Assembly (NCBI GenBank): GCA_030635485.1
Contig: DAOVYS010000042.1
Coordinates: 1 to 13,684 of the forward strand
Reading direction: 5' to 3'
DNA length: 13,684 nucleotides
Source of the DNA: Pseudomonadota bacterium
Lineage (GTDB): Bacteria > Desulfobacterota > Desulfobulbia > Desulfobulbales > DAOVYS01
The translations under genes and the position numbers were made by a program. Of this stretch, positions 1 to 7,096 are shown piece after piece (the stretch's first letter is position 1; each line of letters starts with the position of its first letter). Below the pieces are notes generated by a model, which had not been told where the DNA came from, did not search any database, and saw only the letters and a program-made list of their open reading frames with translations.

Positions 1-2
1 AT

Positions 3-1754
3 TCAGTCCTCTTTCACAAATTCGATCCGACTTTCCGAAGGAGGCATAAATGGGTCTGCCTCTATGCGTATTTCAGCCTTGTGATGTTTTTCAAGCTCCA
101 GCAGGTCTTCCCGTTTGTTGTTTAAGAGATACTGAGCCACTTTGATAGGGAGGCGGCATTCAACGGTTTTGACCTTTTTCCCGGTAATTCCGGTGTGTAT
201 CCTTCGCAGATAAAAGAGGGAAAGCGTTTCAACAGAGCGTACCACGCCGCGGCCTTCGCAGTGTTCGCAGATGTTGTAACTCCCTGTCTGGATGGGCGAC
301 CCCATTTTCTGGCGTGATATCTGCATGAGTCCGAACCTGGATATTCTGCTGATATCCACCTTGGCCTTGTCCCGTTTCATGCTTGCCTTGACCTTTTTTT
401 CTACTCCCCTGATGTTCTTGGACTCCCGCATATCAATAAAATCGATAACAATCAGGCCGCCCAGGTCACGTAGTCTGAGTTGTCTGGCAATTTCCGCGGC
501 AGCCTCCATGTTTGCCAGGAAAATGGTTGCTTCAAAGTCCTTGTCTTTGGCGGTGCGTCCGGAATTGACATCAATTGCCACCAGTGCTTCGGTCGGGTTG
601 ATAACAATGGATCCGCCTGAAGGCAGTTGTACTTTCCGTTTGTAGATCTGTTCGATCTGTTCCTCAACTTGATACTGGTTGAAGATGGGGCGGGAACCCT
701 TGTGCAGCTTGACAGTGGTCATTTTTTTTTGTCTGGCTGGAAGCAGATCCAGAAAGCGGGCAACCTGGTCATAGGCATCCTTGCTGTCGACCAGGATTTC
801 CTGAATGTCGGTGGTGAAGTGATCCCTCAGGAATCTTGAGGTAATGTTCTGCTCTTTGTAGACAAGAGAAGGGGCGGGCATGCTCTGACCGAGCGTCTTG
901 ATCTCTTTCCAGAGATTGATCAGATATTTCATATCACGGGACAGCGCTGTTTTCGTAATACCCTTGCTGGCTGTGCGGATGATGTAACCGATCCCCTCGG
1001 GGATGTTAAAGCTGGTTATCATTTCCTTAAGACCGCGGCGCTGTTTTTCGTTGTCGATCTTCCTCGAAATGCCGGCGCTGTCGCTTCCCGGCATCAGGAC
1101 CAGGTATCTGCCCGGAATGGATAGATAGGTGGTCATGTTGGGACCCTTGTTCCCGACACTCTCCTTTACCACCTCGATCAGCACCTCCTGGCCTTTGCGA
1201 ATCACATCCTGGATTTTTAATTTTTTCCAGTGTGTGTCAGGGGCAACGTCGGAGTAGTAATATTCAGGATGGATATCGCTAAAGGGCAGGAATCCGTTTT
1301 TTTCTGTTCCTATCTCGACAAAGGCGGCTTGGAGGCTCGGTTCAACCGCAGCTATTTTGCCCTTGTAGATATTTCCCTTGCTCTGCTCCCTTGATACGGT
1401 CTGCACGTGGAAAGACTCTATCCTGCCGTCTTCAAGAAGGGCGATCCTGCATTCCTCCGGCTCGACCGTATTTATCAGAAGCTTGTAAACAGGCTTTTTG
1501 CTTTTGTCCTTTTCGCCTTTTTTGTTGTCCGTGCGTTTTTTTGTCGTTGGGGATGACTTCTTTGGTGTTTCCCCGGTTGTTTTTTTGTCGGCAGCGCTTT
1601 TTTTGGGTTTTGCCTTTGATTTTTTTGCCCTGGACTGAGATTTCAGGGGGGGCTTTTCAGCTTTGCTGTCCGCAGTCTTTTCCGCGGTCTCTTCCGTGGA
1701 GGCGTCTTTTTTGTCGTCCGAGGCCTTATTTTTTTCAGATTTGTCCTTATTCAT
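3..1754 (-). CDS. rng: Ribonuclease E/G family endoribonuclease with Lys-rich N-terminal extension
   Basis: This is a 583-aa RNase E/G-type endoribonuclease, a family that cleaves single-stranded RNA during rRNA maturation and mRNA decay. Residues about 1-88 are low-complexity and rich in Lys/Ser/Thr/Glu. The conserved protein begins near residue 90 (VYKLLINTVEPEECRIALLE). An S1-like domain spans about 125-215. The catalytic metal-binding motifs are visible: AIDVNSGR (Asp395) and VIDFIDM (Asp438), followed by the zinc-link pair in CEHCEGRG (Cys496, Cys499). The long C-terminal degradosome scaffold of enterobacterial RNase E is absent, so it is RNase G-like in layout with an added basic N-tail. 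The next in-frame Met is residue 207, inside the S1 region, so the far upstream ATG is the only sensible start. It is preceded by AAGG at 1761-1764. The extension may bind RNA or partners (inference). Whether to call it E or G cannot be settled from sequence alone. Confidence 0.95.
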   Translation of the reverse strand: MNKDKSEKNKASDDKKDASTEETAEKTADSKAEKPPLKSQSRAKKSKAKPKKSAADKKTTGETPKKSSPTTKKRTDNKKGEKDKSKKPVYKLLINTVEPEECRIALLEDGRIESFHVQTVSREQSKGNIYKGKIAAVEPSLQAAFVEIGTEKNGFLPFSDIHPEYYYSDVAPDTHWKKLKIQDVIRKGQEVLIEVVKESVGNKGPNMTTYLSIPGRYLVLMPGSDSAGISRKIDNEKQRRGLKEMITSFNIPEGIGYIIRTASKGITKTALSRDMKYLINLWKEIKTLGQSMPAPSLVYKEQNITSRFLRDHFTTDIQEILVDSKDAYDQVARFLDLLPARQKKMTTVKLHKGSRPIFNQYQVEEQIEQIYKRKVQLPSGGSIVINPTEALVAIDVNSGRTAKDKDFEATIFLANMEAAAEIARQLRLRDLGGLIVIDFIDMRESKNIRGVEKKVKASMKRDKAKVDISRISRFGLMQISRQKMGSPIQTGSYNICEHCEGRGVVRSVETLSLFYLRRIHTGITGKKVKTVECRLPIKVAQYLLNNKREDLLELEKHHKAEIRIEADPFMPPSESRIEFVKED

Positions 1755-1817
1755 TCTTTGCCTTATGATATTTGATGCTCTTGCAAAAAGTATGTAGATC
1801 GGACTTTTTGTTTAGTC

Positions 1818-1846
1818 ATCATATTTTATAAACTGAACTTTTGCAG
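1818..1846 (-). promoter_or_regulatory. Candidate sigma-70 promoter for the RNase E/G gene
   Basis: On the minus strand CTGCAA (1841-1846) is followed after exactly 17 nt by TATGAT (1818-1823). The -10 matches consensus at 5 of 6 positions and the -35 at 3 of 6. It lies 64 nt upstream of the ATG in an AT-rich 160-nt spacer that otherwise shows no gene. Prediction from motif and spacing only. Confidence 0.4.
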
Positions 1847-1914
1847 TTAGTATATCTGCGTGAATTTATTGTAATTTGTTCAGTATATTTCTATTTGTTT
1901 TCCGGGTGAGAAAT

Positions 1915-2844
1915 TCAGCAGGGCTGGTAATATGTCTTCCCCGAGTGAATTATTTTACACAATATACCCGTTTTTGTCAGTTTTTCCATGATGTTTCCGG
2001 CATGTGCCGGTTCGGCGCCGAGCGCTTCACATACGTCTTCGATCGTACAAGGTCTGCGCTGGATCATGGAAACAATCTCAATTTCTCCCACAGACCGGCC
2101 GCCTTTTCTATCCCTTTTTGCAAAATCACCGATAACATCCGCGTGTCCTTCCAGCTTTGCAGCGAGTTTTTTCAACTCATTGGGGTTCAACGGTTGGGCC
2201 GCCCTGCCCGGGGCAGGGCGGCTTACTGTGTTCAGCTGCACCATGTCTGGTTGAATTTTCTTTATTGATTCCTTAAGGGCTTTTATATTCTCCGGATCAT
2301 CGTTGAGCCCTTTTGCTATCAGGATTTCGAGTAAATATTTTCCTGTAAATTCCTTTTTGAATCTGCATAGCCCTTGAATAATTGTTTCAAGGGCTATGCA
2401 GTCTGCCGGTCTGTTTATCCTTTGATAGCTTTCCTGTGTGGCCGCATCCAGCGACGGGATTACGATGTCGGCCTGCATAAGATCCTCTCTCACATCCTTT
2501 TTGTATAAAAGAGAGCCGTTTGTGAGCACGCATACCGGCTTTGAAGTTTTTTTCTTGATGTGGCCGATTATCTGACCGATTCCCGTGTGAAGCGTGGGTT
2601 CCCCGGAAGCTGTAATGGTGAATACGTCCACCGGGCGCATCAGGGCCTGGTCGTCCGTGAAACGGTCTATCTCGGCTATTATTTCTTCGGTCGGGATATA
2701 TTCAGCCCGTTCGCACGTCAGAAGCGTGGTCCGGCCTACTTCGCAATAAACGCAGTCAAAGTTGCAGATTTTGGGGGGCAGCAGGTCAATGCCGAGCGAA
2801 AGTCCAAGACGACGGGAATTGACCGGCCCGAATATGTATTTCAT
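1915..2844 (-). CDS. Radical SAM protein, COG0731-like, with C-terminal winged-helix-like region
   Basis: A 309-aa radical SAM enzyme. The 4Fe-4S/SAM motif CxxxCxxC is Cys27-NFD-Cys31-VY-Cys34. It is preceded by the family's N-terminal block FGPVNSRRLGLSLGIDLLPP, which I associate with COG0731-like radical SAM proteins (related in fold to wyosine-synthesis enzymes). The SAM-contacting glycine-rich stretch ASGEPTLH is at 79-86 and LTNGSLL at 107-113. Residues about 255-309 (IVSMIQRRPCTIEDVCEALG onward) look like a small winged helix-turn-helix domain, suggesting nucleic-acid binding or a regulatory add-on. The substrate is unknown. The start has no clear Shine-Dalgarno sequence, but the N-terminus fits the family precisely. 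The coding sequence includes two perfect inverted repeats, listed separately. It is transcribed divergently from ilvD. The RNase E/G gene lies 160 nt downstream on the same strand but appears to have its own promoter. Confidence 0.88.
   Translation of the reverse strand: MKYIFGPVNSRRLGLSLGIDLLPPKICNFDCVYCEVGRTTLLTCERAEYIPTEEIIAEIDRFTDDQALMRPVDVFTITASGEPTLHTGIGQIIGHIKKKTSKPVCVLTNGSLLYKKDVREDLMQADIVIPSLDAATQESYQRINRPADCIALETIIQGLCRFKKEFTGKYLLEILIAKGLNDDPENIKALKESIKKIQPDMVQLNTVSRPAPGRAAQPLNPNELKKLAAKLEGHADVIGDFAKRDRKGGRSVGEIEIVSMIQRRPCTIEDVCEALGAEPAHAGNIMEKLTKTGILCKIIHSGKTYYQPC
2198..2222. repeat. GC-rich 25-nt palindrome inside the radical SAM gene
   Basis: The arms GCCGCCCTGCCC (2198-2209) and GGGCAGGGCGGC (2211-2222) are perfectly complementary around a single G at 2210. 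They fall in codons for the stretch SRPAPGRAAQPL on the minus strand, so the frame is preserved. In RNA it would fold into a very stable stem. The local GC content is far above that of the surrounding gene. Confidence 0.9.
2363..2401. repeat. Perfect 16-bp inverted repeat inside the radical SAM gene
   Basis: CTGCATAGCCCTTGAA (2363-2378) and TTCAAGGGCTATGCAG (2386-2401) are perfect reverse complements separated by a 7-nt loop. They lie in the minus-strand codons for residues about 148-161 (CIALETIIQGLC). A 16-bp uninterrupted stem in a coding region is unlikely by chance and would form a strong mRNA hairpin. Confidence 0.92.
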
Positions 2845-2866
2845 TTGATCAGGTACGGGGGTGGAG

Positions 2867-2896
2867 ATCTCATGACTTTTTACGAGACCATCAATG
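2867..2896. repeat. Dispersed repeat, copy A
   Basis: This 30-nt stretch, ATCTCATGACTTTTTACGAG followed by ACCATCAATG, matches 11151-11180 at 26 of 30 positions without gaps. It lies in the spacer upstream of the radical SAM start and would be in that gene's leader. Neither copy is in a recognisable gene. It may be the remnant of a dispersed non-coding element. Confidence 0.75.
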
Positions 2897-2952
2897 AGGG
2901 ATTAAAAACTAAGGAATATTAGACCGGAACATAACGCGATCCAAAACATATA

Positions 2953-2981
2953 ATATTAAGATAATATTTCGCGATTAGCAA
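2953..2981 (-). promoter_or_regulatory. Candidate sigma-70 promoter for the radical SAM gene
   Basis: On the minus strand TTGCTA (2976-2981) is separated by 17 nt from TAATAT (2953-2958), each matching consensus at 4 of 6 positions, in a very AT-rich stretch. It would give a leader of about 100 nt that includes the dispersed-repeat copy. Other AT-rich hexamers nearby could serve instead. Confidence 0.3.
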
Positions 2982-3020
2982 GATAAATCGTGATTGTTTA
3001 GGTGGATAGGCGGAAGCATG

Positions 3021-3049
3021 CCGGGGGTTCTGTAAGTTCGTACCCCTGG
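3021..3049. repeat. Hairpin in the divergent spacer, upstream of the ilvD promoter
   Basis: CCGGGGGT (3021-3028) pairs with ACCCCTGG (3042-3049) over 8 bp, including one G-U pair, around a 13-nt loop. TTATTTTTAG follows shortly after. It lies upstream of the predicted ilvD promoter, so it is not part of that leader. It could be an operator-like dyad or an isolated stem. Confidence 0.45.
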
Positions 3050-3086
3050 TGAGGTTATTTTTAGTCTATAGTAATTGACTTTTGTC

Positions 3087-3115
3087 TTGACACCTTTACC
3101 CAGGATTCGTAGATT
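3087..3115 (+). promoter_or_regulatory. Candidate sigma-70 promoter for the ilvD-lptD operon
   Basis: A perfect -35 TTGACA (3087-3092) is followed after 17 nt by TAGATT (3110-3115), which matches the -10 consensus at 4 of 6 positions. The predicted start near 3122 leaves a leader of about 52 nt. An AAGGA Shine-Dalgarno (3161-3165) sits 8 nt before the ilvD ATG. The leader looks too short for a classical leader-peptide attenuator, and I see no run of Leu/Ile/Val codons. Confidence 0.6.
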
Positions 3116-3173
3116 CCACCGAAATATGGATATGTAACGTCAGGTGTAAACTATAAAATGAAGGATTCCAATA

Positions 3174-4835
3174 ATGCGTAGCGATTTGATGAAAAAGGGG
3201 CTTGAAAGGGCGCCCCACCGTTCTCTTTTTAAGGCCATGGGCTACACGGATGAGGAGATCAACAGACCGATTATCGGTATAGTTCATGCTCATAATGAGA
3301 TCATTCCAGGACATGTTCATCTGGACCGAATTCTTGATGCGGTTAAGACCGGCGTAAGCATGGCCGGCGGAACGCCTGTCGCTTTTTGCACTATCGGGGT
3401 CTGCGACGGGATTGCCATGAATCATACGGGCATGAAATACTCCCTTGCGAGCCGTGAAATAATTGCGGATTCGGTTGAGATAATGGCCATGGCCCATCCC
3501 TTTGATGCACTGATCGCAATTCCCAACTGTGATAAGATTGTTCCGGGTATGCTGATGGCCCTGCTTCGTCTCAACATCCCCTCGGTGGTGGTGAGCGGCG
3601 GTCCTATGCTGACGGGCCGTTTCAAGGGAACAGATGTGAACCTGGTGAGCGTTTTTGAAGGAGTAGGGCAGGTCAGGGCCGATACTCTGAGCATTGAAGA
3701 TCTTGCCGAGCTGGAAGATGCGGCCTGTCCCGGCTGTGGATACTGCGCAGGTATGTTTACCGCCAATTCCATGAACTGTCTGACCGAGGCGCTGGGGCTC
3801 GGGCTCCCAGGAAACGGGACAATTCCGGCAGTCTCGGCAGCCAGGATTCGTCTTGCTAAATATGCCGGCATGGCTGTCATGAATCTCCTTGAAAAGGATA
3901 TCAGGCCAAGGGATATTGCAACGCGCGAGGCATTTGAAAACGCCATGGCCGTGGATATGGCACTGGGATGTTCCACCAATACGGTCCTGCATATACCCGC
4001 AATTGCCAGCGAGGCAGAGGTTGATCTGCCGCTTGAACTCTTTAATGCCGTGAGTCAACAGGTTCCGCATTTGTGCAGCCTTGCGCCGGGCGGTCCCCAC
4101 AGCCTTCAACAGCTGGACGAGGCAGGCGGAGTACAGGCAGTTATGTCCCAGCTTCTTGACACGGAAAGGGGGCTCAATAAGGATGTAATGACAGTCACGG
4201 GCAAGACTATGGGTGAGAATCTTTCCAAGGCAAGGGTACGGGATACGGATATCATTCGCTCCACATCAGACCCGTATCACGAACAGGGCGGAATCGCTAT
4301 CCTCTACGGCAACCTTGCTCCGGAAGGCGCGGCCGTGAAACAGACGGCCGTGGCCGATGAGGTGCTGAAGCATTCAGGACCTGCCCGGATCTTTGATTCC
4401 GAGGAAGAGGCCCAGGAGGCGATCTTGGGCGGCAGGATCAAGGCCGGTGATGTTGTTGTGCTTCGTTATTGCGGACCCAGAGGCGGGCCCGGGATGCCGG
4501 AGATGCTTTCACCGACCTCCGCGATTATCGGAATGGGTCTTGGCAAGAGTGTGGTCTTGATCACGGACGGCCGGTTCAGCGGCGGGACTCAAGGGGCGTG
4601 CATCGGACATGTTTCCCCGGAGGCTGCCGACGGCGGTCCCATCGGTCTTGTGCGGGAGGGAGATACCATTCTGGTGGATATTATTGAAAAGAAATTAATG
4701 GTTGATGTCTCAGAGGATGAACTTGCCGCACGAAAAAAAGAATGGCAGCCGCGTCCTCCGAATATTACCACGGGATATCTGGCCAGATACGCAAAGCGGG
4801 TCTCTTCGGGTAGTACGGGAGCAGTGGTTAAATAA
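3174..4835 (+). CDS. ilvD: Dihydroxy-acid dehydratase
   Basis: This 553-aa enzyme dehydrates 2,3-dihydroxy-3-methylbutanoate and its methylpentanoate homologue to the 2-keto acids, the penultimate step toward valine and isoleucine. The IlvD/Edd signatures are intact: NCDKIVPGM around Cys119, and ACPGCGYCAGMFTANSMN from residue 184. The C-terminal GRFSGGTQGACIGHVSPEA places the expected active-site Ser at 469. In the N-terminal NEIIPGHVHL motif there is Gly where [2Fe-2S] plant and mycobacterial enzymes have Cys, so the cluster ligation may resemble the oxygen-sensitive E. coli type (inference). The length is normal for the family. The start is supported by AAGGA 8 nt upstream and by the family-typical MRSDLMKKGLERAPHRSL. 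It is the first gene of a tight operon, and its stop codon overlaps the lptD start by one base. The pairing with LPS and murein genes has no obvious biochemical logic. Confidence 0.98.
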   Translation: MRSDLMKKGLERAPHRSLFKAMGYTDEEINRPIIGIVHAHNEIIPGHVHLDRILDAVKTGVSMAGGTPVAFCTIGVCDGIAMNHTGMKYSLASREIIADSVEIMAMAHPFDALIAIPNCDKIVPGMLMALLRLNIPSVVVSGGPMLTGRFKGTDVNLVSVFEGVGQVRADTLSIEDLAELEDAACPGCGYCAGMFTANSMNCLTEALGLGLPGNGTIPAVSAARIRLAKYAGMAVMNLLEKDIRPRDIATREAFENAMAVDMALGCSTNTVLHIPAIASEAEVDLPLELFNAVSQQVPHLCSLAPGGPHSLQQLDEAGGVQAVMSQLLDTERGLNKDVMTVTGKTMGENLSKARVRDTDIIRSTSDPYHEQGGIAILYGNLAPEGAAVKQTAVADEVLKHSGPARIFDSEEEAQEAILGGRIKAGDVVVLRYCGPRGGPGMPEMLSPTSAIIGMGLGKSVVLITDGRFSGGTQGACIGHVSPEAADGGPIGLVREGDTILVDIIEKKLMVDVSEDELAARKKEWQPRPPNITTGYLARYAKRVSSGSTGAVVK

Positions 4836-7096
4836 TGGGTCACAGTGTTGCCGGAAAATTGCGATTGTTTTTATGCTTTGCAGCAACCATATGGCTGTTT
4901 GCCGCATCGGGGCGGGCAGTGGCTGATGATCTTATGTCCGTGCCCTGGCAGATTTCCGCTGATAGAATCATTCGTTTTGGAAAGTCGGATTGCGTCGTTG
5001 CTGAAGGAAACGTGGTGTTGCAGCATGTCGAGACTGTCGGGGCCGCTCCGCTGGTCATCAAGGCTGACTGGCTAAGGTATGAGGTGAAGGCCGGCAGGAT
5101 CAAGGCCAGGGGCAACCTGGAGCTGCATTCCGGGAATGATGTGCTGGTGGCTGAAAGCGCAAAGTTTGATCTTAACAGTCAGACCGGTTTTCTTACCATG
5201 ACTACCATGCGTTTTTCAGAATCCGATTGGCATTTTATCGGACAAGAGGTGGAGAAAACCGGTGAATTAACATATCATTTTAAGAATGGCCGTGTTACCA
5301 CCTGTCCCGGGGTCGAGGGTGGAAAGCCGGTCTGGTCGATCAATGCATCCGATGTGTACCTTAATACTGCGGATCAGGCCTTTTTAAAGCACGTCTCTTT
5401 GCGGGTCAGGGATGTCCCGATTCTCTATATCCCGTATCTTGTGATTCCGGTATCCAGGCAATCCGGCTTTCTTGTCCCTGAGATCTCCCAATCAGAGCGG
5501 GACGGCACGGGATTCATGGCCCCGTTTTTTCTGAACCTGTCACCCAGTTTCGATGCCACCTTTTATCCTGGAATACTGAGTAAAAGGGGTGTGACCGCGG
5601 GCGCTGAATTCCGTTATGCGGCCGCTGAACATTCGCAAGGGACCATTGCTGTCAACTATCAGTACGACACGACGACCGATACGGCTGAGGATGAGTATAA
5701 GTCGGACGGGTATCTGCGGACCGATCATGACCGGTACTGGCTTCGGGCCAAGGCGGATCATGATTTTGGAAACGGGCTGAAGGCCGGGCTTGATCTGGAC
5801 ATGGTCTCTGACCCTGACTACCTCCAGGAGTTCCGGAAAGGTGTAATCGGGTTTGATATGAGTAACGATGAGTTCCTGAGCACGCACAACCGTGGATTTC
5901 AGGAAGAGTCGATTCCTTTCAGGGAGTCCACCATCCGGCTCGGTAAGACGGCTGCCTCCATGTTTCTGGGAGGGGAACTGCGCGCAGTGGATGATGAACG
6001 TGACGAGCCGTCTGCAACCACGACGCTTCATGCATTACCCAGGCTCGTTTTCAACGGCCGGGCAGAGGTTCCTAAGATCCCTGTTCCGTGCAGTCTGGAA
6101 TGGGACTCCGAATATCTGTTCTACTGGCGGGATGAGGGTATTGGAGAGCACAGGCTGGATATTCATCCAGGGCTTGTTGTGTCGATTCCGGTCGATTTTA
6201 TCGAAGGCACGATTTCAACAGGCATCCGTGAGACCATGTACAGGGTTGAGGTGTTCGGGGATTCGTCGGTTCATAACTGGTCAAACGATAAGAGTCAGTT
6301 CAGGAGGGTGTGGGATTTTGAAATGGATCTGGCCACAACCCTTGCACGTGATTTTTCCATTAATCTTGGTTCTGTCAGGCGGTTTAATCACAAGTTTCGG
6401 CCCAGGTTCGTCTATTCTTACATGACATCCACCGACCAGGACGATCTCCCGTATCTTGATGCCCTGGACCGAATCGAGTTGCAAAATTGGCTGACCTACG
6501 GGATCGACAACTATTTCAGGGTAGGCGGTCTGCGTGGTGATGATAATTATGACCGGAATTTCGGTTACTTTAAGGTCAGCCAGGCCTACAGCATTCAGGA
6601 GGCAAGGAGATCGTCGGATGGAGTCGGGGACAATCGGCGTCCCTTTTCCAATATCCTTTTTGAGTTGGAATTCTACCCCCTTGAAAGATTAAAAATAGCG
6701 TATGAAACTGCCTGGAGTGTCCATGGCAAGGGGGTTACCTTTTATAATTTTGAAACAGAGTATTCCGGCAGGGAGGGGCGCCGCCTTTCCATAGATTACC
6801 GTTACAACAGAGTGCCCTGGGTGGACGAGCCTTATTTTTTTACGGATGATTCGGCCGAATCCATGCATGAACTGAATATGGAGATTGAGGCTGCATTGAC
6901 GAAACTCTTTTCAGTCAAGGGTGACCTTGCTCATTCATTCTCAAATGATCGTCTGGTGGAGGCATCCGTACACGTGATTTATCACCCTGCATGCTGGTCA
7001 ATGGAAGTGCTGGCAGCCAAGACCCCGGATGATTTCAGGATAGGGATGATATTCTCCCTGGCCGGTCTCGGCAAGGTGATGGAATTTGATTTTTGA
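4835..7096 (+). CDS. lptD: LPS-assembly outer-membrane protein LptD
   Basis: LptD, with lipoprotein LptE, forms the outer-membrane translocon that inserts lipopolysaccharide into the outer leaflet. The 753-aa product starts with a signal peptide (hydrophobic LFLCFAATIWLFAASG, likely cleaved after AVA30). A periplasmic OstA/LptA-like beta-jellyroll follows at about 36-150 (WQISADRIIRFGKSDCVVAEGNV). The family signature PILYIPYLVIPVSRQSGFLV lies at 195-214, and the remainder is an Arg/Asp/Tyr-rich beta-barrel ending FDF. Cysteines at 53, 157 and 720 are placed so that a periplasmic-domain-to-barrel disulfide like that of E. coli LptD is possible, although the C-terminal side has one Cys (HPACWS) rather than an adjacent pair. 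The start overlaps the ilvD stop (TAATG) and lacks a strong Shine-Dalgarno, which suggests translational coupling. The length is close to that of enterobacterial LptD. Confidence 0.95.
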   Translation: MGHSVAGKLRLFLCFAATIWLFAASGRAVADDLMSVPWQISADRIIRFGKSDCVVAEGNVVLQHVETVGAAPLVIKADWLRYEVKAGRIKARGNLELHSGNDVLVAESAKFDLNSQTGFLTMTTMRFSESDWHFIGQEVEKTGELTYHFKNGRVTTCPGVEGGKPVWSINASDVYLNTADQAFLKHVSLRVRDVPILYIPYLVIPVSRQSGFLVPEISQSERDGTGFMAPFFLNLSPSFDATFYPGILSKRGVTAGAEFRYAAAEHSQGTIAVNYQYDTTTDTAEDEYKSDGYLRTDHDRYWLRAKADHDFGNGLKAGLDLDMVSDPDYLQEFRKGVIGFDMSNDEFLSTHNRGFQEESIPFRESTIRLGKTAASMFLGGELRAVDDERDEPSATTTLHALPRLVFNGRAEVPKIPVPCSLEWDSEYLFYWRDEGIGEHRLDIHPGLVVSIPVDFIEGTISTGIRETMYRVEVFGDSSVHNWSNDKSQFRRVWDFEMDLATTLARDFSINLGSVRRFNHKFRPRFVYSYMTSTDQDDLPYLDALDRIELQNWLTYGIDNYFRVGGLRGDDNYDRNFGYFKVSQAYSIQEARRSSDGVGDNRRPFSNILFELEFYPLERLKIAYETAWSVHGKGVTFYNFETEYSGREGRRLSIDYRYNRVPWVDEPYFFTDDSAESMHELNMEIEAALTKLFSVKGDLAHSFSNDRLVEASVHVIYHPACWSMEVLAAKTPDDFRIGMIFSLAGLGKVMEFDF
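7073..7078 (+). promoter_or_regulatory. Ribosome binding site selecting a TTG start
   Basis: AAGGTG lies inside the last codons of lptD, 7 nt before the TTG at 7086. An in-frame stop at 7077-7079 rules out any further upstream start, and no in-frame ATG exists before the conserved DVFNGDADG motif, so this site decides the start of the next gene. Confidence 0.7.

Noticed and set aside
3122..3173. Leader-peptide attenuator or T-box before ilvD
   Set aside because: The leader is about 52 nt, with no Leu/Ile/Val codon run, no terminator hairpin downstream of the promoter and no T-box motif.
3096..4109. A 337-codon minus-strand open frame opposite ilvD
   Set aside because: It lies antisense to a well-conserved ilvD, its product is rich in His, Cys and Arg with no recognisable domain, and it has no separate promoter or ribosome site. 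It is a shadow of ilvD codon bias.
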